The translations under genes were made by a program, and so were the position numbers. Below are positions 32,501 through 44,477 of a DNA stretch of 64,000 nucleotides, in pieces. The stretch is from assembly GCA_010645155.1 (NCBI GenBank), contig JAAGOF010000204.1, positions 25,462-89,461 on the forward strand. The letters are read 5' to 3'. The stretch comes from Tigriopus japonicus (taxonomy: Eukaryota; Arthropoda; Copepoda; Harpacticoida; Harpacticidae). Every line of letters starts with the position of its first letter. Positions within the stretch are counted from its first letter, which is position 1. The notes below the pieces were generated by a model, which worked only from the letters and a program-made list of their open reading frames with translations, did not search any database and was not told the DNA's origin.

Positions 32501-34124
32501 CTCTAATTCGTGATAAGTGATAACCCTGTATATGGCGGCTGTTCTCGTCTAAAGCATCCTTATTCTCGTCCATCTCAAGTAGAAATGATCAAAACAGAAA
32601 TTTTGGTCCGTCTGTACTACCAATTGCTCCAAATTCTGTGTGTGCATGTTTCCTTGTGGGTCTGATCGACGAAATAATGCCAAGGCCTGGATTGGTAATG
32701 GTATTTTGGCTCCAACTGAGATCATTAGTCATCCAGGGTCCTTGCGGTTTCCATTCAAGCAAACCTCGATCCTCTCCATTTTAAGTATAGTGTTCCCACT
32801 TTTATTCTTCAACATGGGTGCACAATACGTGCAAATGCTCTGTCATCATTAGAGAATGCACTTGTCATTTAGTCAGATCGTTGAGACCCTCATAACTAGT
32901 TAATTGATGATTTGCAACTTGGGGAAGCGTTAATGATAATGATGATTGAGCATCGTTTACCTGCAGTAGAAAGTCGATTTCACCCTCCGCTATCCCTGTA
33001 CAGGGAAAGATCACAGCAAATTGGCTATTTTCTTTCATTGGCACCACTCCTGTACTCGAGATATTCAACGTGGGACGATCCATGGCTGGTCCTGGCGAGT
33101 GGATGATATGAATGCTGTATCCCACATTGGGTCGAGTAGCTTTCCAATGGAAGATGAGTGCGCTGACTTGATAAGGAATAATCTGGAACAACCAAGAGGA
33201 ACTAATGGATGCCTTTGCGAGAAGCTGGCACAATGTATCATTTATCAAATTCTGAGCGAAACGAAGGCCAGCTTTTGAGCCAAAATTCAGTTTTAATCCC
33301 TGACCTATTTTTTGAAAATTTTACTGTTCTTGTAAGCAAAAACATTTCATTTGTTTGATAATTGTGAAAAAATATAATCAATGTTATGCCTTTTTGTTAT
33401 TTGGAACTTTTTCTCGTTTTTGATGTTCGTAATGTAAACCATAACAGGAAAAGTGCGGTGAGTGCGACTAGCATATTGTTATTCTACAAGTATTGAACTT
33501 CTTTGTTCCCTTGATGAATGGGCCGAGATTTGAGTCAGTATCCCCTAGCAACTTTGATTCATGCACTCCCTTGAGATGAAAGATAATCCCATTCGAGCAG
33601 AGACGTCAAATTTCAAGCGCAATCTTATCGCTGAAGGCTAGATGGGAATAACGATTTGGTATTAGGCTTTCTCTTTTTGATCTAGAACAAAAATGCAACT
33701 GCCTGAGTAAATAGGATTATTTGCTTGCCATTCATTCATTTATGAAGACGATCTAGAGTTGACTCGCGAAAGAAATTTGCCTTATAGTTTATAATTAGCT
33801 TGAGTGCGGAGGTTTTCCGACTCTTGGTGACCTTTCTGTGCATACGATTATGAATGCTTGGAAGTTTTTCTTGGTCGTCAGTTCCATTCTGAATTGCCTA
33901 AGGGCCGTCACAGGCCATACCTGATTCTGAAAGGTCATGGCATAGTGGTTGACCATTCCATCTTGGATATAAAAAATGCCGTCACTCTTGACTCCGTACA
34001 AAAGCTCGGTTTGATCAGCGTCCACGTAGAAATCAATCACAGCCGATGTTTGACCCACAAACATGGGTACTAACAGGAAGAAAAGTAGGCGAAGAAGGGC
34101 ACAGAGATTGTCAAGAACTATCAT
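29593..34124 (-). CDS. RYK/Derailed-like Wnt receptor with WIF domain and TM helix but no kinase domain
   Basis: Four exons, all in phase 0: 34124-33921, 33182-32961, 31029-30742 and 30546-29593, giving 555 residues. A signal peptide (LLRLLFFLLVPMFVG) is followed by a WIF domain across exons 1-2: DFYVDADQTELLYGV, YIQDGMVNHYAMTF, NVGYSIHI, RPTLNISSTGVVP and FPCTGIAEGEIDFLLQV, as in RYK. Then LNFKRRKACL (155-164) matches the RYK juxtamembrane LNFKRRK. The TM helix is about 218-241, rebuilt across intron 3, followed by RKKR. WIF domains bind Wnt ligands. The 310-residue cytoplasmic tail is Gly/Ser/Pro-rich and contains none of the RYK pseudokinase motifs. It ends GSVLV, a possible class II PDZ ligand. 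Intron 2 holds nested transposable elements. Confidence 0.88.
31030..32039. other. part of RYK-like intron 2
   Basis: Non-coding AT-rich intron sequence. Nothing supported here. Confidence 0.5.
32040..32406. mobile_element. foldback MITE with TA-type ends, interrupted by a second MITE
   Basis: Ends are TAGCCCGAATGTTAGGTGCA at left and the inverted TGCACATAACATCCGGGCTA at right, and the terminal match continues through CTAATTCAA. Further inside, AATAACGCTGCTCGAGTATAG (32271-32291) pairs with its inverted copy at 32325-32345. Without the 173 bp inserted in its left arm, the element is about 194 bp. TA termini suggest a Tc1/mariner-type MITE. Confidence 0.8.
32066..32231. mobile_element. 166-bp MITE family A, copy 1, nested in another MITE
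   Basis: Starts CAATGATGGCTCAAGCC and ends CAGTGGTCCCTG, flanked by the direct repeat ACTAATT (32059-32065 and 32232-32238). Inside, ACACTGGGTCCGAT and ATCGGACCCAGTGT form a large inverted repeat. An inverted copy of exactly the same length lies at 44312-44477. Confidence 0.88.
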
Positions 34125-37100
34125 TGTGTCACAAATGATATATATTTGTCGTCAAATGTTGGCACTTTTGTTATGACTGGAAGCTCTTAGCCCCATGGAA
34201 AATGATATTTCGGCACCGTCTCACTTCGAGGATTGCCTCGAGTCAAATATCGAACACAACTGCAAGATTTGAAAATTCCAAATTTGCAAGCGTTTCTTAG
34301 GAAATCCAGTTTTGTTGCTCCAAGGCCAGAACTGATAGTAACGATGAGGATTCTTCATGGGATGTGGCACAAGAAGGCGATGTTTTTGCACAAGCAGTCA
34401 AGCGATTCATGCGATTCTGTCCGAAAGTGTTTGAAGATCTCTCTCCATGATTCGAGAGATCGAGGGTCTGGGGCCATTTGTTTCCACGCACTCAGCAAAT
34501 GATCTATATGATATTAGTCTTGTTGTTACTCGTGTTGAGGCCAATCGAGGCTATTTGAGGCGGTGTTGTTCCCCCTTGCCTTGCATTCACTCGAGGCTTC
34601 CACCACATACTGACGCAGCTTTTTCTCATCGTGTTTCGTCTTTGGACCCGAACCTACATATAGCGGAGCTCTTCGTCTTGTACTTCCCCAGTCTCCTCTC
34701 CTCCACCATTGCGTGTTGTTCGCTTCTCTGTCTTCATTCAGCTTTGGTGCTCTTTTCTACTCTAGCCGCCTCTCTGTCTCTCTTTCTTTCTGGCCTCTCT
34801 GGAGCCTGGAATGGTGTCCGCTCTTTGAAGCCCACTCTGTGGAACTAGAAAATGGAAATGGGGGAGAAAAGGAGATGATGTTTGGAACCAATGAAGGAGA
34901 CCGAGAAGACGCGAAGAAGGAAAAGACTGAAGAGCGCGCCTGGCTGACTACTCTTGGAATAGGAACCAGTGATGTGGGACGGGAACGTTTTTTTTCGGCG
35001 CCTTAGGTTCGTCTGATGTTTAGTATTGAAGAGGAGTGCGATTGTGTTGTAGAAATACTCGGGGAAAAAGCAGATCTCCGACGTCTTGCTTGGATTTCGC
35101 GTTGTAAAAGAGCCCTTAGAGACATGTTGGACAAGTTGAAAACTCTTGTGAGAGGACGACTTGTTCTATAATACTTGGGTGTCCCGAGCATGCATCTTCA
35201 TCTTTGTGATGACGGATGTTGGCAAGATACTTGAGAGTGCAAGAGCGTAAATGCCAGGAGCACTAACCTCTCATGGCTGTCGAGACTTTTTGGAATTTTT
35301 CTGGGCTTGTTTTGAAGAAAATCCTTGTATTCCATACCTTAGAAAAAGGGGGGACACAACTTCCAACTTCCGTATTGGAACGACACCAAACAATGGAGAC
35401 TGGGTCCGTTGATATCTGGCATCAGCATATGAAGAGGCCCCTTTGTTCTCCAAAATGAGCAAGAGTTTCTTTGACTCATTTATTGTAGTACAAGTGAACA
35501 TAAGAGGCCTTTGTCCAGAGAGACCCTTTAGATGTTTTGTCTCTGTCGAGACGACGGAAAAGGTTCCCGTTCCCCACGGATAAGGCCGGTCTGCTTTCAA
35601 GGAGGCGACCTTCTTTGTGGATGCTTCTCACATCCAGGTCTTCTTCCTCCTCTAGAAAGACCCCTGTGTTTAACCCTGAGCTATCTCTAAATCTAAGGCG
35701 AGGAAGAAGAAAAAAAGCTTAGAATCATTCTGCTTTATAGGGCAGAAAACGGCCCATTTACTACGAATTTAGAGATACTTCAACAAAGGCTTGAAAACCA
35801 AGGAAGTTCCTTCGAATCTTGTATGTAAGGATAGTAATAAAGGCCTATATCAGACCTCAAACTTGCATTATGAGCATACAAAACCTTTCGTGATTATAGT
35901 GGTTATTCCTCATCCTTGTCCTCCTTTCCAATGTTGCCTCGAATGTTACCGCCCTGACAGGCGATCTTCGTTCCCTTCAGAGCTCGTTATTGCTGCAATA
36001 CCATTAAAATTTCCAGCTCGGTGATGCCATGCTGAGGCCTTGGCCCGTCCCCAAATTCTGTTCTAGGCCATAAGCGCCTTCCAATTTAGAGACTCTTCTT
36101 TTGGGTACGGCTAGATGAAACAGATGGACCTAGACAACATAGAGGAGTCATCTTCAATTCTTCATCCTCTATAGCTTCAATGGTCCAATGTTGGGTACGT
36201 GCTTTTAGGAGCATCCATACTATAATAGTCTTCTTCGTGACCAAACGAGGAACCTTCACCGTTGGTTCAGGTTACCCAAATGAGGCGTAAGTTGCCAACA
36301 ACTTCCCAGACTCCGAGTACATCCGTGTTCGCACGCATAATGACTTGATGAAAGTCTCTAACCAATGAGATGCTTGGCTCTTGTTCCCTCGATGGTGTTT
36401 GGAAACGTTTGATCCTGTCTTCGATCCAACTTGTTCTGGTTGGCTCAGCTCAAAAATTAACACCATCGCCCTTGGGAGCTGAGGCATCACTTTGCTTAAC
36501 AAGCCTAATTGGAGAGCAGAAGCTCCATTAGGCCACAAGGCCAGCCACTAAATGAACTCCCCTCCTGAGCTGAGTGTTGCTTGGTTTGGTCTGAGTTGGT
36601 TTTCCTGTCAGAGAACGTTAACTCAGGAAATGGTGATAGGACCACGAAATGGCCTTTGTTTACGTGTTATTAGCGGGACCTTTTGTCTGTCAAGACCTGA
36701 AATATGGCGGTGGTACTTTGTCTTGTTCCATTGGGTGGGTTTCGGTTGCGGTGAAACTTTGGTCGCAATTTTGATTGCAAGGCCGAGTCTTAGGGGAAAG
36801 TTCCGTTTCCAATGTTAGAGTTTGATTTGAATTCGTCGATTTCTATCAAGAATGCCAATAGAATAGTCGGAGTCTGCTCCAAAACCTCGTGTCCTTGAAG
36901 CTTCAAAGCCAAAGAACTCCACTTTAGAAGACGAATGAGAGAAGACCTCACTGGAAGGAAGCAATTTAATTTTCTACTGCCAGAAATGTGCTTGTGAGCT
37001 CGCAATGGTTGTGATATGCAAATTCTGTTACCCATCTTCAGAAATGTCAGCTCAGTGTCTTTTTGCCCGTCGTTGTATTAGCAAACCAAACATGACATTC

Positions 37101-37477
37101 CCATAAACCTTTCACATTCAAAATGTTCGTAAATATCATGATACCACTCCGCTTGATCCGTTGTCCCAATATTCTTGTTCCCACGCCCTTGGAAGGGTAT
37201 AAAGAAACGGAATCCATTTTGTCAAGGACAACTGAGCTAATACCCACCCAATATTGGTCATCTGTCTCTCCGAGGTCCAAAGTTTTCCACCTCAACTTTT
37301 GCACTTCCACTCACGTCTTGTGAAAGGTTGTGTTAGAAAAGAGTGAGAACACCGTGTAAGATTCGATCGCCATCTTAACCCACCAAAGTCAACAGAGTTC
37401 CTGAGCCCCAAGAGTTGATTCTCTCCTCTGTCTAAGTCTAAGGGATCCAAGAAGTTCTCAGGTTGTTCCAAACAAGT
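34125..37477. other. intergenic region between the RYK-like and RASL12-like genes
   Basis: About 3.4 kb. The first kilobase should contain the RYK-like promoter; a TC-rich stretch runs at 34670-34810. Open frames on both strands show no family similarity. A minus-strand frame near 37047-37310 looks faintly Ig- or lectin-like (GLWECHVWFANTTTG) but lacks a start codon and a continuation, so it was not called. Confidence 0.35.
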
Positions 37478-37483
37478 TTTATT
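37478..37483 (-). terminator. possible poly(A) signal of the RASL12-like gene
   Basis: TTTATT on the plus strand about 215 bp past the stop codon. Confidence 0.45.
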
Positions 37484-37695
37484 TTGGTTTTTTTACAAGA
37501 CCAAGTAAAAAGAAAGAATGAATGCGACATTGTTAATTATTGACACAGCAAGTACGTTGATGCAGAAGACTCATTGATCGATTTTATGGTGTTCCATTGA
37601 ATGGCTCATTTCTTATTCAATGTACGAGTACAAAGTACAAAGGCTTTTCCAAAGCTCATTCCTCTTTTCATCGGAGGATCAAATCACATGTCTCA

Positions 37696-40600
37696 TTATT
37701 GGAAGATACCTTTTAGTGTTTTGAACCTTGAAAATCGGTCTTTACTATCTTTCCTGAAAGGTGTCAGAAAATCCTTGGCTTGAGTTGAATGTCCTCCATT
37801 GGCCAGAGGGCTCAGTGAGCCCGAATACTGTTGGTTTTGATGGTAATGATGATGGTTGTTGGCGCCTAGAGAGCTGCCAGAAGGCGGACCAGACACGCTT
37901 ACGCGTTCACTTGAACGAGTTCGAAAAGCAATTCCTTTGGATCCAGCATCTGGAAGGGATTGAAGAGAGGCCATTGAATGGGTCACGAAGATGAACTGCT
38001 TTGAGCGGAATTACGTATTTTTCCGAAGTTTACAGATGACCATCATTTAGAGAAAACAGGTTACCTGGGTGATTTCCTACCGACAAGGCGTTAAGGAGAG
38101 AAGCAGTGAACTTGTCTTGATCGTTCTGCTTTCCGGGCCATTTCGATCCTTTATCCTGTCAAAATCAAAGAAAAATACTCCGCGAGCTTTTGATTTATAT
38201 TCCCTTTTAACGTTTTCAGATTTTTTATTCGCTCTGCCGCGAATATGCGTCCATTCTTCCACTAACTGTACCTGAGCGAGAAGGCCCTCTCGAATGCCTG
38301 CATGGAACACCCGTTCCACTGAATCCCAATCTTCCGCTGAACTCGTTTCCAAAAGAGGAACTTGGAATTTTTGGGCCAAATCCTCCATCTCAGACCTGGG
38401 AACTTCTCTGAAAAGAAAAGAGAGGAGAAGAACACATTGAAACAGAGTAATACGAATAGGTCTGGTGGGAGGTAGGAAAGCGAAAAATGTCATCAACCAC
38501 TGTTCTCCCGAGACCCAAGAAAGGGGCAGATGTCCCAACTAAACTATCATCCGTCCTCGACTGCAAACAAGGAGCTGTCAGAGCGGTCAGATTCAACGTG
38601 GATGGAAACTATTGTTTGACTTGCGGGTCTGACAAAACTCTGAAACTGTGGAATCCAGTTCGTCGAATCCTTCTCAAAACATACACCGGTCACGGTTATG
38701 AAGTCTTGGATGCCGATGGATCCTGTGACAATAGCCAACTTGTCTCTTGTGGCATGGACAAGGCCGTCATCGTGTGGGATGTGAGTGCTGGCACCACTGC
38801 TCGAGTATATCGCGGTCATGCCGGAACTGTCAATTGTGTTCGCTTCAATGAGGATTCTTCCGTGGTGGTCAGTGGAGGATTGGACGGACAAGTCAAATGC
38901 TGGGACGTGAAATCCAGAAGAATGGAACCTATCCAAACCTTAGAGGAGTGCAAAGACAGTGTGACTGCCCTCGATATGAGTGATCATGAGATCCTGGTCG
39001 GAAGTGCTGACGGAAGAGTCAGGCGATATGACTTGAGAAACGGACAACTGATGACGGATTATATTGGTACGGCCATCACTTCTGTATCGTTTACACACGA
39101 TGGCCAATGCCTCTTGGTGAGCTCGAATGGCGAGAGTGTGAAGCTCTTAGATAAGTCATCGGGTGAGATGCTGTCAGAATACCAAGGGCACATCAACAAG
39201 AATTACAGGATCGAGGCCGTTCTCAACAATACCGACCATTGTGTTCTCTCAGGCTCGGAGAATGGCTTTGTGTACATTTGGGATTTGGTCGAAGGGACCC
39301 TTCTACACAAATTGGATCACTCGGATCCCGTCAAAAAGGTGGAGCAAGAGCCCACTGGTACAGCTACGGGGTCGCTGGTTCCTGATTCTTGGACCTCGAG
39401 TCGACCTTCTCAATCTGTGGTCCATTCACTAACTTTCCATCCGAAAAACATTGAGCTTCTCACTGCTGTGAAAGGCAAAGTTTTCCGTTGGACCACAGAT
39501 TTGGAACAAGACGAAGGCTAAGAATATGACACAGTTTTTTATCTTGGACTCCTCGTATTATTCATGGCAATAAACGAGCTCTTTTCCTCACTTGAGAGAT
39601 AATATACTCGGCTCACTGTCTTTTTTGGCACACATACTCGTAGATTATATCTTAGAAGAGTGGCTTGTGCCGTTGGGAATCTTTTGGGGAAGATGAAAAT
39701 ACTCTTCTTGTTCTTGGTGTGCTCCATGCATGATAAACAGATATTGCTCGACTGAGAACCTTACAAAAAGAGTTGAGAAGGCATTCGTCCTTAGTCTTTG
39801 TTGTAAGGAGGTAAGTCTACTTTTTCATTGATCTCTAGGTTTATTTGCATGCCTAGTACATACGAACAACGTGCAAGTTGCCAACTCCTTTACATTAACG
39901 TGACTTTCAGTTCCGAGAGTTTTCCTCTAGGCCGCATTTCTTGCCAAATTCATTGTCCTCAAATCTACAACAAACTGCCTTGATTACCGGGATCATTTTC
40001 GGAATTCTTTAAGGGGCTTCCAAAATCTGCGAGAGCTGAGAGTCCTTATTTACGATATTTTGTGGAGCTTCATTGTTGACAATTAGACCTACAGAAGCAC
40101 CGTCTTGATTCTAAAAGGAAATTTAGAAGTAAAAGCCTGTACTAACGAAGTTGAGACATGGAAGGGGTGTTGGATTTTTCCTCGTTATTCGTTATTTCTG
40201 AACAAAGGAACACTTGTAGTTGAGCAATATCACAGATTTTTTTCGAGCGCATTTTGATACTACGAGTACCTACTCGTAACTACAGTGTCTAGGGCAGTCT
40301 TGCGTGTTCCCAATACACAGGATAGAGATCTTAGCACTAACCAAATTAAAGCCCAACATCAGTCGCGTCCTTGGATCCTCTTGGCCTCCAGGGGTCCGTG
40401 CAATCGTTCCTGTCCTTAGTCTTTGCTCACTTCCAAGGTTGTTGGTCCCTCTTACTCTCTCTTTCTCTGTGTACCAACGTTGCCAAGTCATGGTATCCAC
40501 AGAGCACGAAGACCCACATATTTACATAATACTATATACTCACTTATAATAATGAGCTGCGACAGGGACGATGGGTAAATTTATCAATTTCAACAATGAT

Positions 40601-42866
40601 GGGGCGCTTTTTTGTGCCATATTTGGGTGAACGTTTCCTTGGTAAAAGGATAAAAGACTAGACAGGATTGATCGTATTTCATTTACAACAGGGGTAGGCA
40701 ACCGGTGGACTGCGGCTCATATGTGGGCCCAAGGGTGATCTTTGGTGGGCCCAGGAGATATGCGGAAAGTCCAAAATAGACATCCATTTTACTGTACTAG
40801 TGGGCCCAAAGCTCTGATCGTTAATTTCTGGGCCCCTGAACCATAGATTTTTTGACACTGGATGGCGGACGACCGCTCGGTTGGTTGGAAAAACTGTACA
40901 ATAAACCGGTTTGTGATCAATTCCCAGGAGACTGTTCAATGTACTAGTTTACATCCAAGCGGTCGGTCGTACGACATCCAGTAGTCAATATATCTATGCC
41001 TGAATTAAACCTGCCAACGTTTGTTTGGTGGGCCTCTGACAAGTTGCCGACCCGTGATTTACAATCTATTGTCAAGTAAAAGTAGTTATCAAATGAAATA
41101 ATGATTGAAAAAATGAAATACTGATTGATCAATCAGTTTGGCGGCAAACAATTGGACCTTTCAGGCAATTAAAGTCTTTGAATTGTCCATATGATATTGA
41201 ACAGTAACGATTTAGTAAAAGACGGGGCAGTTTTGTAGACTTTTAAACAAGTGCACTTTTTGGTCTTAGACAATTCTTGTTAGATAACCTCTCTTGGAGA
41301 AGAAGAACCTTGAAAAAAATGTATATATGTACAGTAATGTGTGGTCCTTTCCTTTTCCTCTGCAGTGTTCATTGAAGCTGTAATGGAGATTGCATGTAGA
41401 TAAATTTAGAAGTAGACTCATTCATTCTAATTTAAGATCAAAGATAATTCTGGATGGCTCGTAGTGATCTAATTAAAGACCCAAGAACAACAGACCGAAA
41501 CAAAATATCCGTACCAGGAAAAGTAAACGGACATTGCAGCTTCCACACAAACACTTGCGTTCATTCCTCAAAACTCATTGCTTTTTTTCATAAGCACCAT
41601 ATCTCTGTTGTACAAGTACTGTGCAGTATAAATATTCAATGTGGTCCCATTCAAGCTGGTTGAGAGGGGGACAATTCCGTTGGGAAACCATAAGTTTCAG
41701 AGGGGGAGGAAGTCAACGAAATAACCTTATGTAGCGCACTACTCGCTCGACGCATTACATTGTCTTTTCCTCCAAATTGCAAAGAGCCTCTTGAATTCTT
41801 GATATGAATAATTTAGCCACACTAGGACTAACAAACAAACCCAAACGAAGGATCTATTTATGAGTTTTCTAAAGATTTTTGTTCCACTCAATCTCATGCT
41901 TCAAAACTTTTGTACTTTGGCATGGTTGGGGGCAAGAAGTCGGCCACAATTTCAACAAGTATGTCCGAACTGTCCAACTTTTCTCAACTGCCTCAAAATC
42001 TTTGAAACTTTGGGTTTCGTTAGAACTGACCTTGCGCTCTCTAAATCACTTTTGGCTGCCACCAAAATAACTGTTGGAGCTTTGGCGACGCTCATTGAAA
42101 GAGTGGGCGTGACAGCTCGTCGAAAATCCTTTGAAATGTACCCACCCACTTGGGCATCATGGCTGGCTCGGCGGGATCGATGTTGAGCGCCAAATCCTTG
42201 CCACATATCCAAGTATTCACTTAATCCACAGAATGAGGACTTACTCGTTATAGAGAAAACCATCAGAACACAATCTGCCCACCGTAAATAGCGCTCGGGA
42301 AAAAGATCCTCCGCGTTCTGCAATAAAACCAGTGAGAAAAGCCGATGAACGAGGTTCTTGGAAAGGCCTCGACCGCATTTTAATGCGATTCACCACTTGG
42401 GATCGAGGTCAAGTTCCAATTGAATTGGCACTCACATGGTCACTCGTATCCATAACACGGACCAAAACTTGGTGTCCCTCCACCCAATCCACTTTACAAT
42501 ACGTATCTTCTACGAAACAAAAAGAAGAGAAAAATCGATAGCTTTTCCACGAAGAAAATTACATCAAGAATCATCATTGTACGTTGGAACAAATGGAACC
42601 GAAAAGGAATGAGAAGCAAATAATATTGGATATGTAATCATGGTTCTTGTGGTTAGCTCATGATTAGAAGTGGTCGTTGCTCGTTACTAACCTAGGGCTG
42701 GGTCATAATCGCCAATGAAACGTTGAGTCATATACCGAACAGTAAGGGCGGACTTTCCGGCATTTAGAGGTCCCACGAGGGCGAGGTTCACTTCATATTT
42801 GGGACTGGAACTTGTTGAGAGGGAACTTGGGAAACGAAATTCCGCAACTCCAACTAACGGTCTTAC
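37696..42866 (-). CDS. RASL12-like small GTPase, 5' exon not found
   Basis: Exons: 42866-42692, 42509-42436, 42317-42031, 38407-38272, 38155-38081 and 37995-37696, consistent in phase. P-loop GPLNAGKSA; switch I FIGDYDPALEDTY rebuilt across a junction; G3 VMDTSDH; G4 AAKSDLE; G5 ETSSAED. RASL12 also has LEDTY and DTAD in place of DTAG, so the unusual G3 is a family trait. Ras-like proteins of this group are poorly characterised and lack a typical CAAX box; none is seen here. The C-terminus (about 100 residues) has a His/Gln-rich stretch and a basic end, RFSRFKTLKGIFQ. The 3.6-kb intron between the G4 and G5 exons contains WDR83 on the opposite strand. The first exon with the ATG was not located. 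The donor after 38081 has an alternative at 38065 that would give a shorter tail. Confidence 0.83.
38487..39521 (+). CDS. WDR83: WDR83 (MORG1)-like WD40 repeat protein
   Basis: Single exon, 344 residues, slightly longer than the vertebrate protein. Seven WD-type repeats can be followed, including CGSDKTLKLWNP, CGMDKAVIVWDV, GGLDGQVKCWDV, GSADGRVRRYDLR, SSNGESVKLLD, GSENGFVYIWDL and a final LLTAVKGKVFRW. The opening DCKQGAVRAVRFNVDGNYCL is characteristic of WDR83, a scaffold in ERK signalling that also associates with the spliceosome. The gene is nested antisense in an intron of the RASL12-like gene. Its ATG is only 80 bp from the neighbouring GTPase exon, so its promoter overlaps that gene's splice acceptor region. 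Confidence 0.93.
   Translation: MSSTTVLPRPKKGADVPTKLSSVLDCKQGAVRAVRFNVDGNYCLTCGSDKTLKLWNPVRRILLKTYTGHGYEVLDADGSCDNSQLVSCGMDKAVIVWDVSAGTTARVYRGHAGTVNCVRFNEDSSVVVSGGLDGQVKCWDVKSRRMEPIQTLEECKDSVTALDMSDHEILVGSADGRVRRYDLRNGQLMTDYIGTAITSVSFTHDGQCLLVSSNGESVKLLDKSSGEMLSEYQGHINKNYRIEAVLNNTDHCVLSGSENGFVYIWDLVEGTLLHKLDHSDPVKKVEQEPTGTATGSLVPDSWTSSRPSQSVVHSLTFHPKNIELLTAVKGKVFRWTTDLEQDEG
39569..39574 (+). terminator. poly(A) signal of WDR83
   Basis: AATAAA 48 bp after the stop codon. Confidence 0.75.
39575..42030. other. remainder of the RASL12-like large intron
   Basis: Non-coding apart from the hAT-like element listed separately. No other gene supported. Confidence 0.5.
40689..41056. mobile_element. 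non-autonomous hAT-type element with 8-bp target duplication
   Basis: Terminal inverted repeats CAGGGGTAGGCAAC and (inverted) CACGGGTCGGCAAC are flanked by a perfect direct repeat ATTTACAA at 40681-40688 and 41057-41064. The 8-bp duplication and CAGGGGT-type termini are diagnostic of the hAT superfamily. At 368 bp it has no transposase and would depend on another copy. Confidence 0.93.
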
Positions 42867-44311
42867 CTGTTTGTTTGTGATGAGAGAAACCGTCTCGAAT
42901 TAGCACTAATCTTTCTCTCGGTCATTGTTTTATGTACTCTTGTGATGAAATCAAGTGTTAGAGAGTGGTTCCATCGTCCGTTCCAAGTAGAACGTGAAAC
43001 ACAACTTCGGGCCCAAAATGTTTGGAGAGATGCTTGTGGGTGCTCAAATCATTCCGAGAGCGGAGGCAGATATGATCTTGCCATTTCACTGATACTTTCG
43101 AATTTGTCAGCGGAGTTTTTTTTCACGATCTCTATCCAACATCTTCTTCTTGGCCCACCTTGATACAGTTTACAAGTGCGGTGATCTTCAATGCTCATCC
43201 TCGTATTTCATCTCAATTTCATCGCTGCACAGTGGCTTTTTTAGAGGAACTGAGTAACGATTTTCAAGTCGTAAATTTGAGATTGGGGGTCCCAAAAGAA
43301 ATAAACACCTTGGAAAAAAGTGTGAGGAGCGGAAGAAGGTGGGACAAAAAAGGAACTGGAGCGACGACTAGTGTCTTTTTGGCCTTGGTTGGAACACGCA
43401 ACCACTTGAATTCAATTTGAACAATGATCGTTGGAAAGGGCGAGGTTGAAGTCTTTGTGAAATGTTTACCAATGTTGCAGTGTCAAAAAAGTAAAAAAAA
43501 AATATTCAGTCTAGGAGAGGAGCTGTTTCCACCATTATCTATTTACAAGCGTGTGATGGCTGGTTAAGTTTTTTAAGTCAAGAAATAGGCTAATACATAT
43601 TGCTTCTTAAACAAAATTTATTCAGTGCGCCAAGGTTATAAATCCTTTCATTTCAAGATCCAGAGAGAGAGGAAATGTACTTTGCTGTAAAAAATGTTCT
43701 TCTGGACATCAACTAAGAACAGGCTCTTGCTAACTTGAATCTCTATCATAAAACTGACACGAAGAAATGCTCCTAATCAGTTTCGCGTAACCTTCAGTAG
43801 AAGACTGTGCCAAAACTAGACAATGGAACTCCTTTATTATTCAAATTACAATAGAAGTACAAGTACTTTATGAACTTATGTTGGTAGTATCTCGGGATCT
43901 CCAAATACTTGTATAATTACTTGGTATGTGAATACTTTATTGCTACTGTGGATCAGAGCATCATTGCTGAGAGAGTTTATTTTTGTAACTTACGAAAGCT
44001 TTTAAAATGTGTAAAATTCGTGAAGACTTTGAACTCAAGCTTGGAAACGAAGATAATGTAAGTGTCAGATACTAAAAATCAAATATTTTTCCATTTTGAG
44101 TTGGACCAAAAACGCTTTCAGCCTTCATTTTTCCAATTCTAAATCATTTTCAAACTTATCCCATAATCTAAAGGGGGTTTCAAATGAGATTAACCATGGT
44201 GTTGGCTTTTTTCGCTCTCTTTCGGTCTATCACTAACTAGGTGCAGTGAAGTACAAGATGCAAATGGAGCCTTGGGAGCCAAATGGTCATATTCCCCAGA
44301 GAAAATTAATC
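42867..44311. other. region upstream of the RASL12-like exons
   Basis: Probably contains the unlocated first exon and promoter of the minus-strand GTPase gene. No frame could be joined with confidence. Confidence 0.3.
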
Positions 44312-44477
44312 CAGGAACCACTGTACGTCAGGACGAATTTCAAAAATACACACTGGGTCCGATCATTGTACTAAAATGTAAGGTTTTTGCAACAAATATA
44401 TTGTTTCGTTGAATTTTCATTGTACTAATCGGACCCAGTGTGTATTTTGAAAGTAATCCTGGCTTGAGCCATCCTTG
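44312..44477. mobile_element. 166-bp MITE family A, copy 2 (inverted relative to copy 1)
   Basis: Starts CAGGAACCACTGTACGTC and ends GAGCCATCCTTG, flanked by ATTAATC at 44305-44311 and 44478-44484. It has the same length and nearly the same sequence as the copy at 32066-32231. Both copies have CA...TG ends and a 7-bp direct repeat (8 bp if one end base is counted differently), which fits a hAT-like or similar MITE. Confidence 0.9.

Noticed and set aside
37047..37310. Minus-strand frame with a faint Ig- or lectin-like end (GLWECHVWFANTTTG)
   Set aside because: No ATG at the start, stop soon after, and the sequence upstream could not be joined in phase with confidence.
42436..42509. DTSD in place of DTAG as a loss-of-function change in the GTPase
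   Set aside because: RASL12 proteins naturally have DTAD here, so it is a family feature.
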